A DNA stretch of 64,000 nucleotides from Spirosoma sp. KCTC 42546 (GTDB lineage: Bacteria; Bacteroidota; Bacteroidia; Cytophagales; Spirosomataceae). Positions 7,928 through 15,818 of the stretch are shown here, one piece after another. Positions within the stretch are counted from its first letter, which is position 1. Every line of letters starts with the position of its first letter. The translations under genes and the position numbers were made by a program. The notes below the pieces were generated by a model. The model was not told the DNA's origin. It made no database searches and worked only from the letters and a program-made list of their open reading frames with translations. The stretch is taken from the NCBI RefSeq assembly GCF_006965485.1, contig NZ_CP041360.1, forward strand, positions 4,816,501 through 4,880,500. The letters are read 5' to 3'.

Positions 7928-10672
7928 CTGCTCATTCAGTTCATCAATCAACGGGAACGTCCGATCTCCGAACAGGTTCCAGAGTTTACCCAGACCGCCA
8001 TGTTCCACAAAGGGGGATAGATCAAAATCGTCCCGGTCGAGGTGGATGGATCGGGCAATGGTATCCTTCATCATCCGCAACCATTCTATCTGTTCTTCGG
8101 TGAATTTCAACGCTCCGGCCTGTTGGCGGAACACCCAGTTCTGGAAATTCCGGTTCACCGCCTGATCGTAGCTGGTTAGTACGGTATCAATCTCCAGCAC
8201 TCTCCGGATCAGCGATACCAGGGCGATCAGCTCATGTTTAGGTTGCGACCCATTTACCTTGTCCAATACCTCGTAGGCTTTCCAGACCGTAAACGGAGAC
8301 AGATCGGGCCGATCCGTTTTAAGCTTCTCCCCTACTTCCTGAATCATCCGGTAGGTAAGCTCCCGGCGTCGGTTCGGCTGGTTGTAGAAGATCTGAAGGG
8401 CAGTAATCTCGTCCCGATGTTCGTAGAGATAGACTTTAAAATCAGTGACAATCGTCCCCGCTTTTTCGGCCATCGAGGCATCCCAGCCAACAGAAATAAC
8501 CGTATCCAGATTTACGCCATCAATCAACTGGTCGTGATCCCGACGAATAGATTCAATCAGGTTTCGGTAGTTGGGATCATCAAATACAGCTATAGCCTCC
8601 CGGATCAGTTCCTCTCGGGCATCGTCCAGGATAGCAGGGGTTACTGCTTCTCCAGTAACTTCCAGAAGGAGTCGTGCCCGTTCCTCCAGTTTATCGGGGT
8701 TATAGGCATCCAGTAACTCATTGACAACCCGGTTAATGGTTTTACCACCAGCGGCCGCTGTCAGTTGATTCCGTTCTGCCGGACTCAGTTGTTTTTCCAG
8801 ACGAGTAAGCCGGTTCGCCAGTGAGGTCAGGGTATCTTCTGAGGTATCGCCCCCAACCGCTACATTCCAGAGCAGATTCTTCAGGGAAACCCCCGGTTTA
8901 CGTTCGAGCGGCCGACTATCTGTTTTTAAGGACTTACTAACCCCTACTGCATCGACCAGGACAAAGTGGGTTTTATTCCCTACCGCCGAGGGGGTTACTT
9001 TCCGAAGATCGTCGCCCGGCATGGTACGGGTGCCCCGGCCTTTCATCTGCTCGAAGTACGACCGCGACTTTACATCCCGCATGAACAGAAGGCATTCGAT
9101 AGCCTTGACATCGGTACCGGTAGCAATCATGTCCACGGTTACGGCGATCCGGGGATAATAAGCCGTTCGGAACTGCTGAAGAACTTCCGATGGTTTTTCG
9201 CCCCCATTCTTACCCACGCTATAGGTTACTTTCCGGCAGAACTCATTGCCCTCTCCGAATACCTCCCGGACAGTTTTAATAATATCGTCGGCGTGGAAAT
9301 CGCTCTTGGCAAAGATCAGGGTTTTAGGGACCTCTGCCCGGTGAGGGAAAATCTCGGGTAGTTTATCGTGGAAGGTTCGAACAACGGTACGTATCTGATC
9401 CGGGTTTACCACATCCCGGTCAAGAGCCGTACCAGAATAGGTAATCTCTTCATCCAGTTGCTCCCACCGTTTTTTACGGGTTTGTCGCTCCCGTTTATCG
9501 ACCCACTCGCCGGCCTTTACGACCGCTCCATGTTTAGTGATGTGGGTTTCGATTGAATACACGTCAAAGGGTACGTTAACCCCATCAGCTACCGCCCGTT
9601 CGTAGGTATACTCGCTGACTACATTCCGGTTAAAGAAGCCAAAGGTTCGGTTGTCGGGTGTGGCCGTTAAACCAATCAGGAAGGCGTCAAAGTAATCAAG
9701 CACCTGCTTCCACTCGTTATAAATGGAGCGATGGCATTCGTCGATGATCACGAAATCAAAAGCCTCAATCGGAATACGGGCGTTATAGACTACTTCACGG
9801 GAAACCGGCGTAACCACCCGTTCATTCAGCGACTCCTCCTCGGCTGTTTCATCAATCTCCTCCCCCCGCAGAGACGAGTACATCCGCTGAATGGTACTGA
9901 TACAGACCTGGGCCGACGGATCGACAAAGGAGGACCGGAGCCGCTGTACGTTATAGAGTTCGTTAAATTTCCGGGGGTCATCATTGGGAGAAAATGCCTG
10001 GAATTCCTGTTCAGCCTGCTCACCCAGGTTTCGGGTATCGACCAGGAACAGTATCCGTCGGGCTTTGGCGTATTTCAACAGCCGGTACGTCGCGGTAATC
10101 GCGGTGAAGGTTTTACCGGATCCAGTGGCCATTTGAACCAGCGCCCGGGGCTGATTCTTCCCGAAGGATTTTTCCAGGTTCGTTATAGCTGTTATCTGGC
10201 AGTCCCGTAGGTGCAATGTATCCAGATCAGGAAACCCTTGTAGTCGCTGACGTAGGGAGGTGCCCTGTTTTACCCAGTCCCGAAGGGTTTCAGGTCGATG
10301 AAACGAAAAGGTTTCTCTTGACCGGGGAGCGGGGTCACTGTTATCAGTAAAATGGGTTTCTGCTCCGGTGGATTCATAAACAAATCGTAAGGGCTGATGG
10401 TCTTTCTGCCACTTTAATTTACTGACAGCATAGCGGGCCGACTGTTCCTCTACCGGAGTCAGGATAGCCCCTTCCGGTTTTGCTTCGATAACTCCTACTG
10501 GCTTCCGGTCAATAAAAAGTAGATAATCAGCCGGACCGGAATCGGTTGGATACTCCCGAACAGCGACACCCAGGCCAGCCGAAAAATTCAGGGTCTTCAC
10601 ATCCTGTACGAGCCAACCAGCATCGACCAACATTCGGTCAATCTGTTGACGGGCAATCTGTTCCGGGGTCAT
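7916..10672 (-). CDS. hsdR: Type I restriction endonuclease subunit HsdR (EcoEI-type)
   Basis: A 918-residue motor/nuclease subunit. The N-terminal PD-(D/E)xK nuclease is seen as ADY with D49 and VIEAK with E63 and K65. The SF2 helicase core follows: Walker A ATGSGKT at 182-188, DECH at 311-314, LIGLTATP, and an MKGRGTRT motif (helicase motif VI). The C-terminal third, ending in LWNLFGDRTFPLIDELNEQLAA, fits the EcoEI-type HsdR C-terminal domain. It translocates DNA and cuts when bound to HsdM/HsdS. The gene lies alone on its side of the Panacea pair, about 1.3 kb upstream of hsdS. It has its own upstream gap (10673-10875), so it is probably transcribed separately. All key motifs are intact. 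Confidence 0.93.
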   Translation of the reverse strand: MTPEQIARQQIDRMLVDAGWLVQDVKTLNFSAGLGVAVREYPTDSGPADYLLFIDRKPVGVIEAKPEGAILTPVEEQSARYAVSKLKWQKDHQPLRFVYESTGAETHFTDNSDPAPRSRETFSFHRPETLRDWVKQGTSLRQRLQGFPDLDTLHLRDCQITAITNLEKSFGKNQPRALVQMATGSGKTFTAITATYRLLKYAKARRILFLVDTRNLGEQAEQEFQAFSPNDDPRKFNELYNVQRLRSSFVDPSAQVCISTIQRMYSSLRGEEIDETAEEESLNERVVTPVSREVVYNARIPIEAFDFVIIDECHRSIYNEWKQVLDYFDAFLIGLTATPDNRTFGFFNRNVVSEYTYERAVADGVNVPFDVYSIETHITKHGAVVKAGEWVDKRERQTRKKRWEQLDEEITYSGTALDRDVVNPDQIRTVVRTFHDKLPEIFPHRAEVPKTLIFAKSDFHADDIIKTVREVFGEGNEFCRKVTYSVGKNGGEKPSEVLQQFRTAYYPRIAVTVDMIATGTDVKAIECLLFMRDVKSRSYFEQMKGRGTRTMPGDDLRKVTPSAVGNKTHFVLVDAVGVSKSLKTDSRPLERKPGVSLKNLLWNVAVGGDTSEDTLTSLANRLTRLEKQLSPAERNQLTAAAGGKTINRVVNELLDAYNPDKLEERARLLLEVTGEAVTPAILDDAREELIREAIAVFDDPNYRNLIESIRRDHDQLIDGVNLDTVISVGWDASMAEKAGTIVTDFKVYLYEHRDEITALQIFYNQPNRRRELTYRMIQEVGEKLKTDRPDLSPFTVWKAYEVLDKVNGSQPKHELIALVSLIRRVLEIDTVLTSYDQAVNRNFQNWVFRQQAGALKFTEEQIEWLRMMKDTIARSIHLDRDDFDLSPFVEHGGLGKLWNLFGDRTFPLIDELNEQLAA

Positions 10673-10875
10673 GGGTGGATACTAGTTTATGGAAGCAAAT
10701 AAACTATTTTATTGGTAAGTTTCTGTTAACCAACATGATTATATTCTAAGATTTACCTATTTAATAAAGTACCGAATAGTAAAGTAGAGGTCAAATATGT
10801 TGACTTAATAAGGTTGCTTTAAACTAAATTCGGTAGAATCGTATAACCTTAGCCATCTTAACCAATTTAGAAAAT

Positions 10876-11124
10876 ATGGTTCATTATCCCCTTGAGTCTA
10901 ACTCTCCTTCCGATCTAGAGAAAATATTAAAATCCTATGACGGCTTAGCTAAGTTAGCCGATACTGCTCATTCTGACACTCATAGACTGGCAGCTCATTT
11001 ACACAATAAAGAGGAGCAGGATAATCTTCGGTCTGAGCTAATCCGCACGATTTCAAAGGCTCCTATTCTACCATTATATAGTGCAGTTAATAGCGTTATT
11101 AAAGACCAAAAATCTTGGGTTTAG
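10876..11124 (+). CDS. Small hypothetical protein
   Basis: An 82-residue soluble protein, MVHYPLESNSPSDLEKILKS..., predominantly helical and charged, with no signal peptide or membrane segment. It is transcribed divergently from hsdR across a 203-bp AT-rich gap. No family is recognised. The helical character and position beside the defence island would suit a small regulator, but nothing in the sequence proves it. Confidence 0.5.
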   Translation: MVHYPLESNSPSDLEKILKSYDGLAKLADTAHSDTHRLAAHLHNKEEQDNLRSELIRTISKAPILPLYSAVNSVIKDQKSWV

Positions 11125-11445
11125 GATCTTCCAAAATAACTTTTCTAGTAATACAAAGTGAAAACTGCCACATTAATTTTCAGGGGTTTATAAACTTCGG
11201 AAACCGTCCGGTCAGCCGGAGCTGTCAAAAGAACGTGGCCAACAAAATACAGCATAACCGCAGTTGATAACGTATACTTGTAACATATAGCAAGGGTAGC
11301 TTTAATAAATTGCTTTAATTCCGAATTTCTCTCATAAAGCTACACTATCCCCTTTACGGTAGCGCAGGGTTGCGCCATTCTCCACTAACCGGTTCCAGCA
11401 GGGGCAAAAGAAATAGAGGAGTATCATGTAATATTACGTTAAGGC
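11125..11445. other. Non-coding stretch without identified features
   Basis: This stretch of about 320 bp lies between the small plus-strand gene and the 3' end of the minus-strand lipoprotein gene. I see no convincing gene, hairpin terminator or RNA. Confidence 0.5.
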
Positions 11446-12174
11446 TTAGAAGGGATAACAAACACCATTAGAATAGGTAGCGGTATAGAATCGCTGGTAT
11501 AACTCACAGACTTGCTGCTTCAAATAGGCGGAATTAGTAGGGTGGTTCTGCTCAACATGGAAATTAGTAAACACCAGGGACTGTCTGCCCCGGTCCACTA
11601 CCCAGGTCAGGATGAGTGATGAGGCCCCTATTGGTACGGGCATGTACAAGCCCAACGTTAACAAGCCCACTCCAGCTCCTTTTAGACTCTGTTGCCTGTA
11701 ATTAGTTTTTGTTCGATAAAAGCCTTGTTGGTAGGAAATAATCAACTGATCAACGCCATTTACTTGCATCAGTGAATCCAGGCTCCTTGAAATGCGGCAC
11801 GAATCTACGATTTGCTGTCGCCTGGGCTTCGACTTCGTACTATTCAGTTTGGTATTGATAGCAAAAATCTCCTGATATATCTTTCGATACGTAGCGGTAT
11901 CAGTCGTAACTTCTTTGGCCGCAAGATGATGACTCAGGGCCTCTTGAGTCGACTCGAGTAATTTTTTCTTGGCCTTTTGGGAAGTCAGTGAGTCGAAAGT
12001 CACTTTATTAGCTTCTTTAATGACCCCGATATAGCAATTGGGCGTGAGTATACCAATGGTTAAATTTCTGCTCTTCACCCCTGGATCAGGGTATATATAC
12101 CGGTAGGATTTACAACTTGACAAGCAAATAAAAATAGCGGTAAACCAATAAATGGGTGAGAAAGGTGTTTTCAT
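11446..12174 (-). CDS. Hypothetical lipoprotein
   Basis: A 242-residue protein with an N-terminal hydrophobic segment ending in a lipobox LSSC (Cys at about residue 21), so it is probably anchored to the membrane facing the periplasm or surface. The mature part has a helical, lysine-rich middle (LTSQKAKKKLLESTQEALSH) and a hydrophobic glycine-rich stretch GAGVGLLTLGLYMPVPIG at about 165-183. No family is recognised. It stands alone between two intergenic gaps. Confidence 0.7.
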   Translation of the reverse strand: MKTPFSPIYWFTAIFICLSSCKSYRYIYPDPGVKSRNLTIGILTPNCYIGVIKEANKVTFDSLTSQKAKKKLLESTQEALSHHLAAKEVTTDTATYRKIYQEIFAINTKLNSTKSKPRRQQIVDSCRISRSLDSLMQVNGVDQLIISYQQGFYRTKTNYRQQSLKGAGVGLLTLGLYMPVPIGASSLILTWVVDRGRQSLVFTNFHVEQNHPTNSAYLKQQVCELYQRFYTATYSNGVCYPF

Positions 12175-12342
12175 GAAGAAGCGTCTATTTCTGCTTATTA
12201 TTGCAGCTAAACTACTGCAAAAACAGTCCTGGCAAAATTAGTGCATAGCACCCGGCCAGTCTACCTCAGGAGGCTACTAATGTAAATAGGTCAAACACCC
12301 GAGCGGAAAAGGTCTATGTGTTGCCTACTATTTCTGGAACAA

Positions 12343-12984
12343 ATGACTTTAAAAACAATTCCGTATCTAAACTATGAAACTGATTTGCCACAAGCTGCCC
12401 AGCTTGTTTTAGGTCAGCTTCGGGGGCAAAACATAATCGTATATCAGGCATTCAATCCACAGATTGTTGATTACGCTGTTGCTCATCAACGATTTGGAGG
12501 CCCAGCTTATTCATTTTCGCGAATGGCATGGATTAAGCCTAACTTCCTTTGGATGATGTACAGGTCAGGTTGGGCCAAGAAGGAGAATCAAGAGAAGATC
12601 GTAGCGATTGAAATCAGCCTAGAGAATTTTGAAACCTTATTGAAGCAAGCCGTCCATTCTTCTTTTCAGCCAGCTATTTACTCTACACGAGAGCATTGGA
12701 AAACTAGTTTGATCGAGTCTGAAGTTAGGTTGCAATGGGATCCAGATCACAATCCGACAGGCAGGAAATTAGAAAGACGAGCCATTCAATTAGGTCTGAA
12801 AGGCGATACGCTAAAGCTATTCGCAACGGATTGGATTGTGTCTATTGAGGATATTACCGAATTCGTCCTTGACCAAGGCCGCTTTGTTGAAAAGGGCGCA
12901 ATGGAAAAATTAACCGTAATAAAAGAACAGGTAATTCCCATTTCAAACCCACATTTGACTGCCAAACTGAAGCTAACTAATTAA
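12343..12984 (+). CDS. DUF4291 family protein
   Basis: From the ATG at 12343 this is a 213-residue protein. Recognisable DUF4291 features are IVYQAFNPQIVDYAVAHQRF, then FSRMAWIKPNFLWMMYRSGW and AKKENQEKIVAIEISLENFE. The biochemical function of DUF4291 is unknown. A slightly upstream in-frame ATG at 12316 exists, but the family usually begins shortly before the YQA motif. The stop codon coincides with the left end of the IS982-like element: the first base of the element supplies the last base of the TAA, so the insertion left the reading frame intact. Confidence 0.85.
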   Translation: MTLKTIPYLNYETDLPQAAQLVLGQLRGQNIIVYQAFNPQIVDYAVAHQRFGGPAYSFSRMAWIKPNFLWMMYRSGWAKKENQEKIVAIEISLENFETLLKQAVHSSFQPAIYSTREHWKTSLIESEVRLQWDPDHNPTGRKLERRAIQLGLKGDTLKLFATDWIVSIEDITEFVLDQGRFVEKGAMEKLTVIKEQVIPISNPHLTAKLKLTN

Positions 12985-13956
12985 CCCAAGTTGTGTGGTT
13001 AAAAGAAAAACAAGAGGTGGTGGGACAATATAAAGCCTACTACTTTAAGTAAAAAGCCATTAGCCGTTACCGCATGAATGCGCCGAGGCCAGCGATCCAC
13101 TAACTGACTAATATCGGTTTCCACGTGCCGTCGCGCCTGCTGGCGCAGCCAGTTGGTGCAGTAATCATTGTCAGCCTGATGGGAATTACTGCGCCGAATG
13201 GGCTCAAAGGCTATCCCAGCCGCTTGGGCTAACAAGTCCTCCTGGATGTAGTGGTTATAGGCTTTATCACCGTAAACGGTGCTACAGACCGGTAAGTCAA
13301 AACCCAACAACTCGAAGGCAATTTGATCATGGTTACTGCCTGGTGTGAAGTCAAACTCTACGATCCGCCCATCAGCGGCCGTGACCAAATGCACTTTATA
13401 ACCGTAGAAATATTCCCGTTTACTGGCGTTATAGCCTCGAAAAGCCGCTCCTTGCACCAGTCGGCAACGACTAATGCGAATGTTTTTACAGACCGGCAGG
13501 GGACAAGAATCAATGGCAAAGTGGGTATTCTCGGCCTTGGCCCAGCTACTTAGCAACGCAACGAGTTCAGCTAGCCGGTCTTGCAGCCTGTAGAGTCGCC
13601 GGTTAAATTGAGAGCGGCTGAGTTTGTGGGTGATGTTGCGAGCACGCTTCATCGAGCGCATGGCCTGCTGGCAGTTGCCGCCAAAGTCCAGACAAGCGAT
13701 GACAAACACAAACAAGACCGCACCGGCGGCCCGGCTCGGCATCGATCAGTTTAGGTGGTTGCCCACTGGCAGAAGCGCCCGTGGAGCGACAGTGGTTGCA
13801 AGTCTTAAGATAGTCGTCTATCATTGCGTACACGAACACATCGCGTAAGTCGTCGGTGTCGAAGTGGAGCATGGTCAATAGTTTAGGTTTGGCGACTCAA
13901 AACTATTCAAACCATGCTTTTTTATTTAATGCAGCTTATTACCACACAACTTGGGT
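12984..13956 (-). mobile_element. IS982-family-like insertion sequence
   Basis: The element of about 973 bp is bounded by inverted repeats. The 19-mer TTAACCCAAGTTGTGTGGT at 12981-12999 is found perfectly inverted at 13941-13959. Taking ACCC as the element end, the flanks are TAATTA at 12978-12983 and TAATTA at 13957-13962, which fits a 6-bp target duplication, although TAATTA is itself palindromic. It encodes one transposase in two overlapping frames on the minus strand. The intact, identical ends suggest a fairly recent insertion. Confidence 0.85.
12999..13878 (-). pseudogene. IS982-like DDE transposase, reading frame shifted
   Basis: The N-terminal part reads from the ATG at 13878 (MTMLHFDTDDLRDVFVYAMIDDYLK ... 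PPKLIDAE). The remainder lies in a different frame, open from 13742 to 12999 (AVLFVFVIACLDFGGN ... FNRRLYRLQDRL). The switch must occur around 13720-13745, in a GC-rich stretch. In the second part the catalytic triad is visible: D in HFAIDSCPL, D in TVYGDKAYNHY and E in RRHVETDISQL. Together the two parts give the roughly 290 residues usual for IS982 transposases. Either a single-base indel has inactivated the gene or translation uses a programmed frameshift; the sequence alone cannot decide. The C-terminus runs into the left inverted repeat. Confidence 0.75.
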
Positions 13957-14062
13957 TAATTAATTAAATTTGCCGCTAAGAGCTACTCATGCGTACTATC
14001 AATCGGGCTAACGATCAGCTATAAACGCATGCAATGCAACTAATTTTCAGTTTTCGCGAGAA

Positions 14063-14278
14063 TCATGGAGAGACCGTGCCTAGTAAAAACATCTCCCGTT
14101 CTTTATATAGGCGCTGGCCACACAGCTGATTTGTGAGCGATTCGGTAGCTTCATAGGTTGCCTCCATCATCTGTTCCTCGCAATCAAACTCCTGCCATTT
14201 CTGTTCGATTACGTTAACAAAGCCCTTCATAGTACAAAATGTCAGACAGAAATCTACCAGCTCATGAGTCGTATACAT
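14063..14278 (-). CDS. Small hypothetical protein
   Basis: A 71-residue frame, acidic and helical (EQKWQEFDCEEQMMEATYEATESL), whose start overlaps the 3' end of the upstream lipoprotein gene by about 25 bp. The overlap in the same direction suggests a two-gene unit. No family is recognised, and it may be spurious. Confidence 0.4.
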   Translation of the reverse strand: MYTTHELVDFCLTFCTMKGFVNVIEQKWQEFDCEEQMMEATYEATESLTNQLCGQRLYKEREMFLLGTVSP

Positions 14279-14583
14279 AGTACTGTCCCTTGGAAGTCAT
14301 ATAAGGTGGTTACTCCCCTGTCTGGGCCAGACACGATGTATACTATATAAACAATTCGGTCTTTATAAGTGGCTTGCTGAACAGACAAATTCTGGTTCTT
14401 AGTGGCTACTGTGTCTGCTACAATTGCCTTTAACCAAGACAATTCTTCTAAGGGCTTGGTTACAGTACAGGAGGGAGGAATATCATCAACCATTGAGGAT
14501 GGATGACAGGCCGCTAATAGCCAGCTACAGACTAGAAAGTTTAGGTAAAAAATGAAGCTTTTTATAAACGAGTACCTTTGCAC
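14254..14583 (-). CDS. Small hypothetical lipoprotein
   Basis: A 109-residue protein with a hydrophobic leader ending in a lipobox LAAC (Cys at about residue 26) and a mature part PLEELSWLKAIVADTV...RIVYIVYIVSGPDRGVTTLYDFQGTVLC. Small Cytophagales lipoproteins of this kind (a 'WLK' motif, then 'LYD..G..LC') are common, and their function is unknown to me. The final residues diverge from that pattern and may indicate a 3' frameshift. Confidence 0.6.
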   Translation of the reverse strand: MQRYSFIKSFIFYLNFLVCSWLLAACHPSSMVDDIPPSCTVTKPLEELSWLKAIVADTVATKNQNLSVQQATYKDRIVYIVYIVSGPDRGVTTLYDFQGTVLCIRLMSW

Positions 14584-14707
14584 TTATTGATTCTACCCCC
14601 AGCCAATACGTTGTTCCAACGTTTTTAGACTTTAACATAAAGCTTTTTTTTACTAACGATTCCAACTTTTAAAGGTTGAAAATGGTCTAGGCTGAAAACC
14701 ACTTCTT

Positions 14708-15100
14708 ATGAGACCTGGCCTATGTATATTATTAGTTGTGTTGGCAGGATGCCATAAGGAACCGGGTTTATCTGTTGAACCTAGCCAACTTGTAGGCACA
14801 TGGAATAGCCTTTCAACTTCTGTGTTACCTACTGAAAAACCTATTACTCGCTGGACGTTTACAACAGAATATCTATACATAGTAGGTGATACAGTAAACG
14901 CTTGTCAGCCGGTTGATGGTAATACGAATTATAATCATCCTTATAAATATAAGATTGAAGATAATACGCTGGTTATGCGGTATGTGGGGTTCACGACTGG
15001 CCTAGTCCCTATACCGGATATTCGTTGGCGTATTAGCTCCATCACGACAAGCGAAGTCGTGTTAGATAAACCACGCCTAGTACTTGAGACGTGCCCGTAA
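14708..15100 (+). CDS. Small hypothetical lipoprotein
   Basis: A 130-residue protein with leader MRPGLCILLVVLAGC giving a lipobox LAGC at residues 12-15. The mature part begins with a QLVGTWNSLS motif and alternates strands (WTFTTEYLYIVGD, YKYKIEDNTLVMRYVG, WRISSITTSEVVL), the look of a small lipocalin-like or META-like beta-barrel. The ligand is unknown. It is followed 49 bp later by the Kazal lipoprotein in the same direction. Confidence 0.7.
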   Translation: MRPGLCILLVVLAGCHKEPGLSVEPSQLVGTWNSLSTSVLPTEKPITRWTFTTEYLYIVGDTVNACQPVDGNTNYNHPYKYKIEDNTLVMRYVGFTTGLVPIPDIRWRISSITTSEVVLDKPRLVLETCP

Positions 15101-15149
15101 GATTTGTTGCAACTTCATAGGTTAATCGTTTACCCTAAATTCAGCATTT

Positions 15150-15368
15150 ATGAAGCGTTTCTGCTTTCTGTTTTGGATGCTAGTTTCGTTTCCCGGCTGT
15201 AGCAAAAAAGTCGAACCAGATTGCATTGAAAAGCCAAGAGACTCGTCAGGGTGTTATACCAATTTTGATCCTGTTTGTGGATGTAATGGGAAGACGTATA
15301 GCAATGCGTGTGAAGCAAAAGCACATGGTATTGAATCCTACACAACGGGAGAATGCAAAAAGCAGTAA
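15150..15368 (+). CDS. Kazal-type serine protease inhibitor lipoprotein
   Basis: A 72-residue protein with a leader ending in FPGC (lipid-attachment Cys at about residue 17). The rest is one compact Kazal-like domain: C, then GCYTNFDPVCGCNGKTYSNAC, EAKAHGIESYTTGEC. Six cysteines follow the lipobox with the spacing and the VCGCNGKTYSNAC core typical of Kazal domains. Such domains block serine proteases by substrate-like binding. A bacterial surface-anchored copy may protect against foreign or self proteases, which is an inference. The P1 residue lies shortly after the second Kazal cysteine (YTN region). Confidence 0.85.
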   Translation: MKRFCFLFWMLVSFPGCSKKVEPDCIEKPRDSSGCYTNFDPVCGCNGKTYSNACEAKAHGIESYTTGECKKQ

Positions 15369-15765
15369 GAAGGGCTAACCATATTGCCACTTAGTCAACA
15401 GAAATTCCAACCCTTGAGATGGTCCTGAAATTCCGGACACGATACTTTTTTAACTTCGTGCCAAATGGCCAAACATTCAACCGCCAAGGCAGACCGTTCC
15501 CAAACAGAAGTTTGCTCTTCCTAAGATGCCTTTGCAGCATGTGCTATTGCTATCCTTCTTTGGGCCCCTATCATGGCTTTTTCATATCTAAAACCAGAAA
15601 CAACACCAACAAAAACGATTGGAGTTATGGGTGCCCAGCGATTATGTCGAATCAGAAAAATAAATTCCATATAGCCGTCATTTAAGCCACAAAAAAACTT
15701 GCAGAGGTTAGCCGGATAAAGCAAGATACTGCTATAGACTATCTACCAATTTCTACCAACTTTAT
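15369..15765. other. Intergenic region without a convincing gene
   Basis: Two overlapping open frames on opposite strands (15419-15685 plus, 15521-15724 minus) have neither recognisable motifs nor convincing starts and are not called. No terminator with a T-run was seen. Confidence 0.4.
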
Positions 15766-15808
15766 CCTATATTAAAGGCATAAAAAAAAATTGTGCCTTT
15801 ATTATAGG
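15766..15808 (+). promoter_or_regulatory. Hairpin immediately before the TPR kinase start
   Basis: CCTATATTAAAGGCA (15766-15780) pairs with TGCCTTTATTATAGG (15794-15808) with one mismatch around an A-rich 13-base loop. It ends 10 bases before the ATG at 15819, so it could occlude or time ribosome access, or act as a terminator of upstream transcription. Its function is unproven. Confidence 0.45.
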
Positions 15809-15818
15809 CAACCTATCC

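Noticed and set aside
8234..10210. Several plus-strand open frames of 130-160 residues
   Set aside because: All are antisense to hsdR, whose motifs are intact across this span.
15419..15724. Two opposite open frames of 67-88 residues
   Set aside because: They overlap each other, lack motifs and have compositions unlike the surrounding genes.
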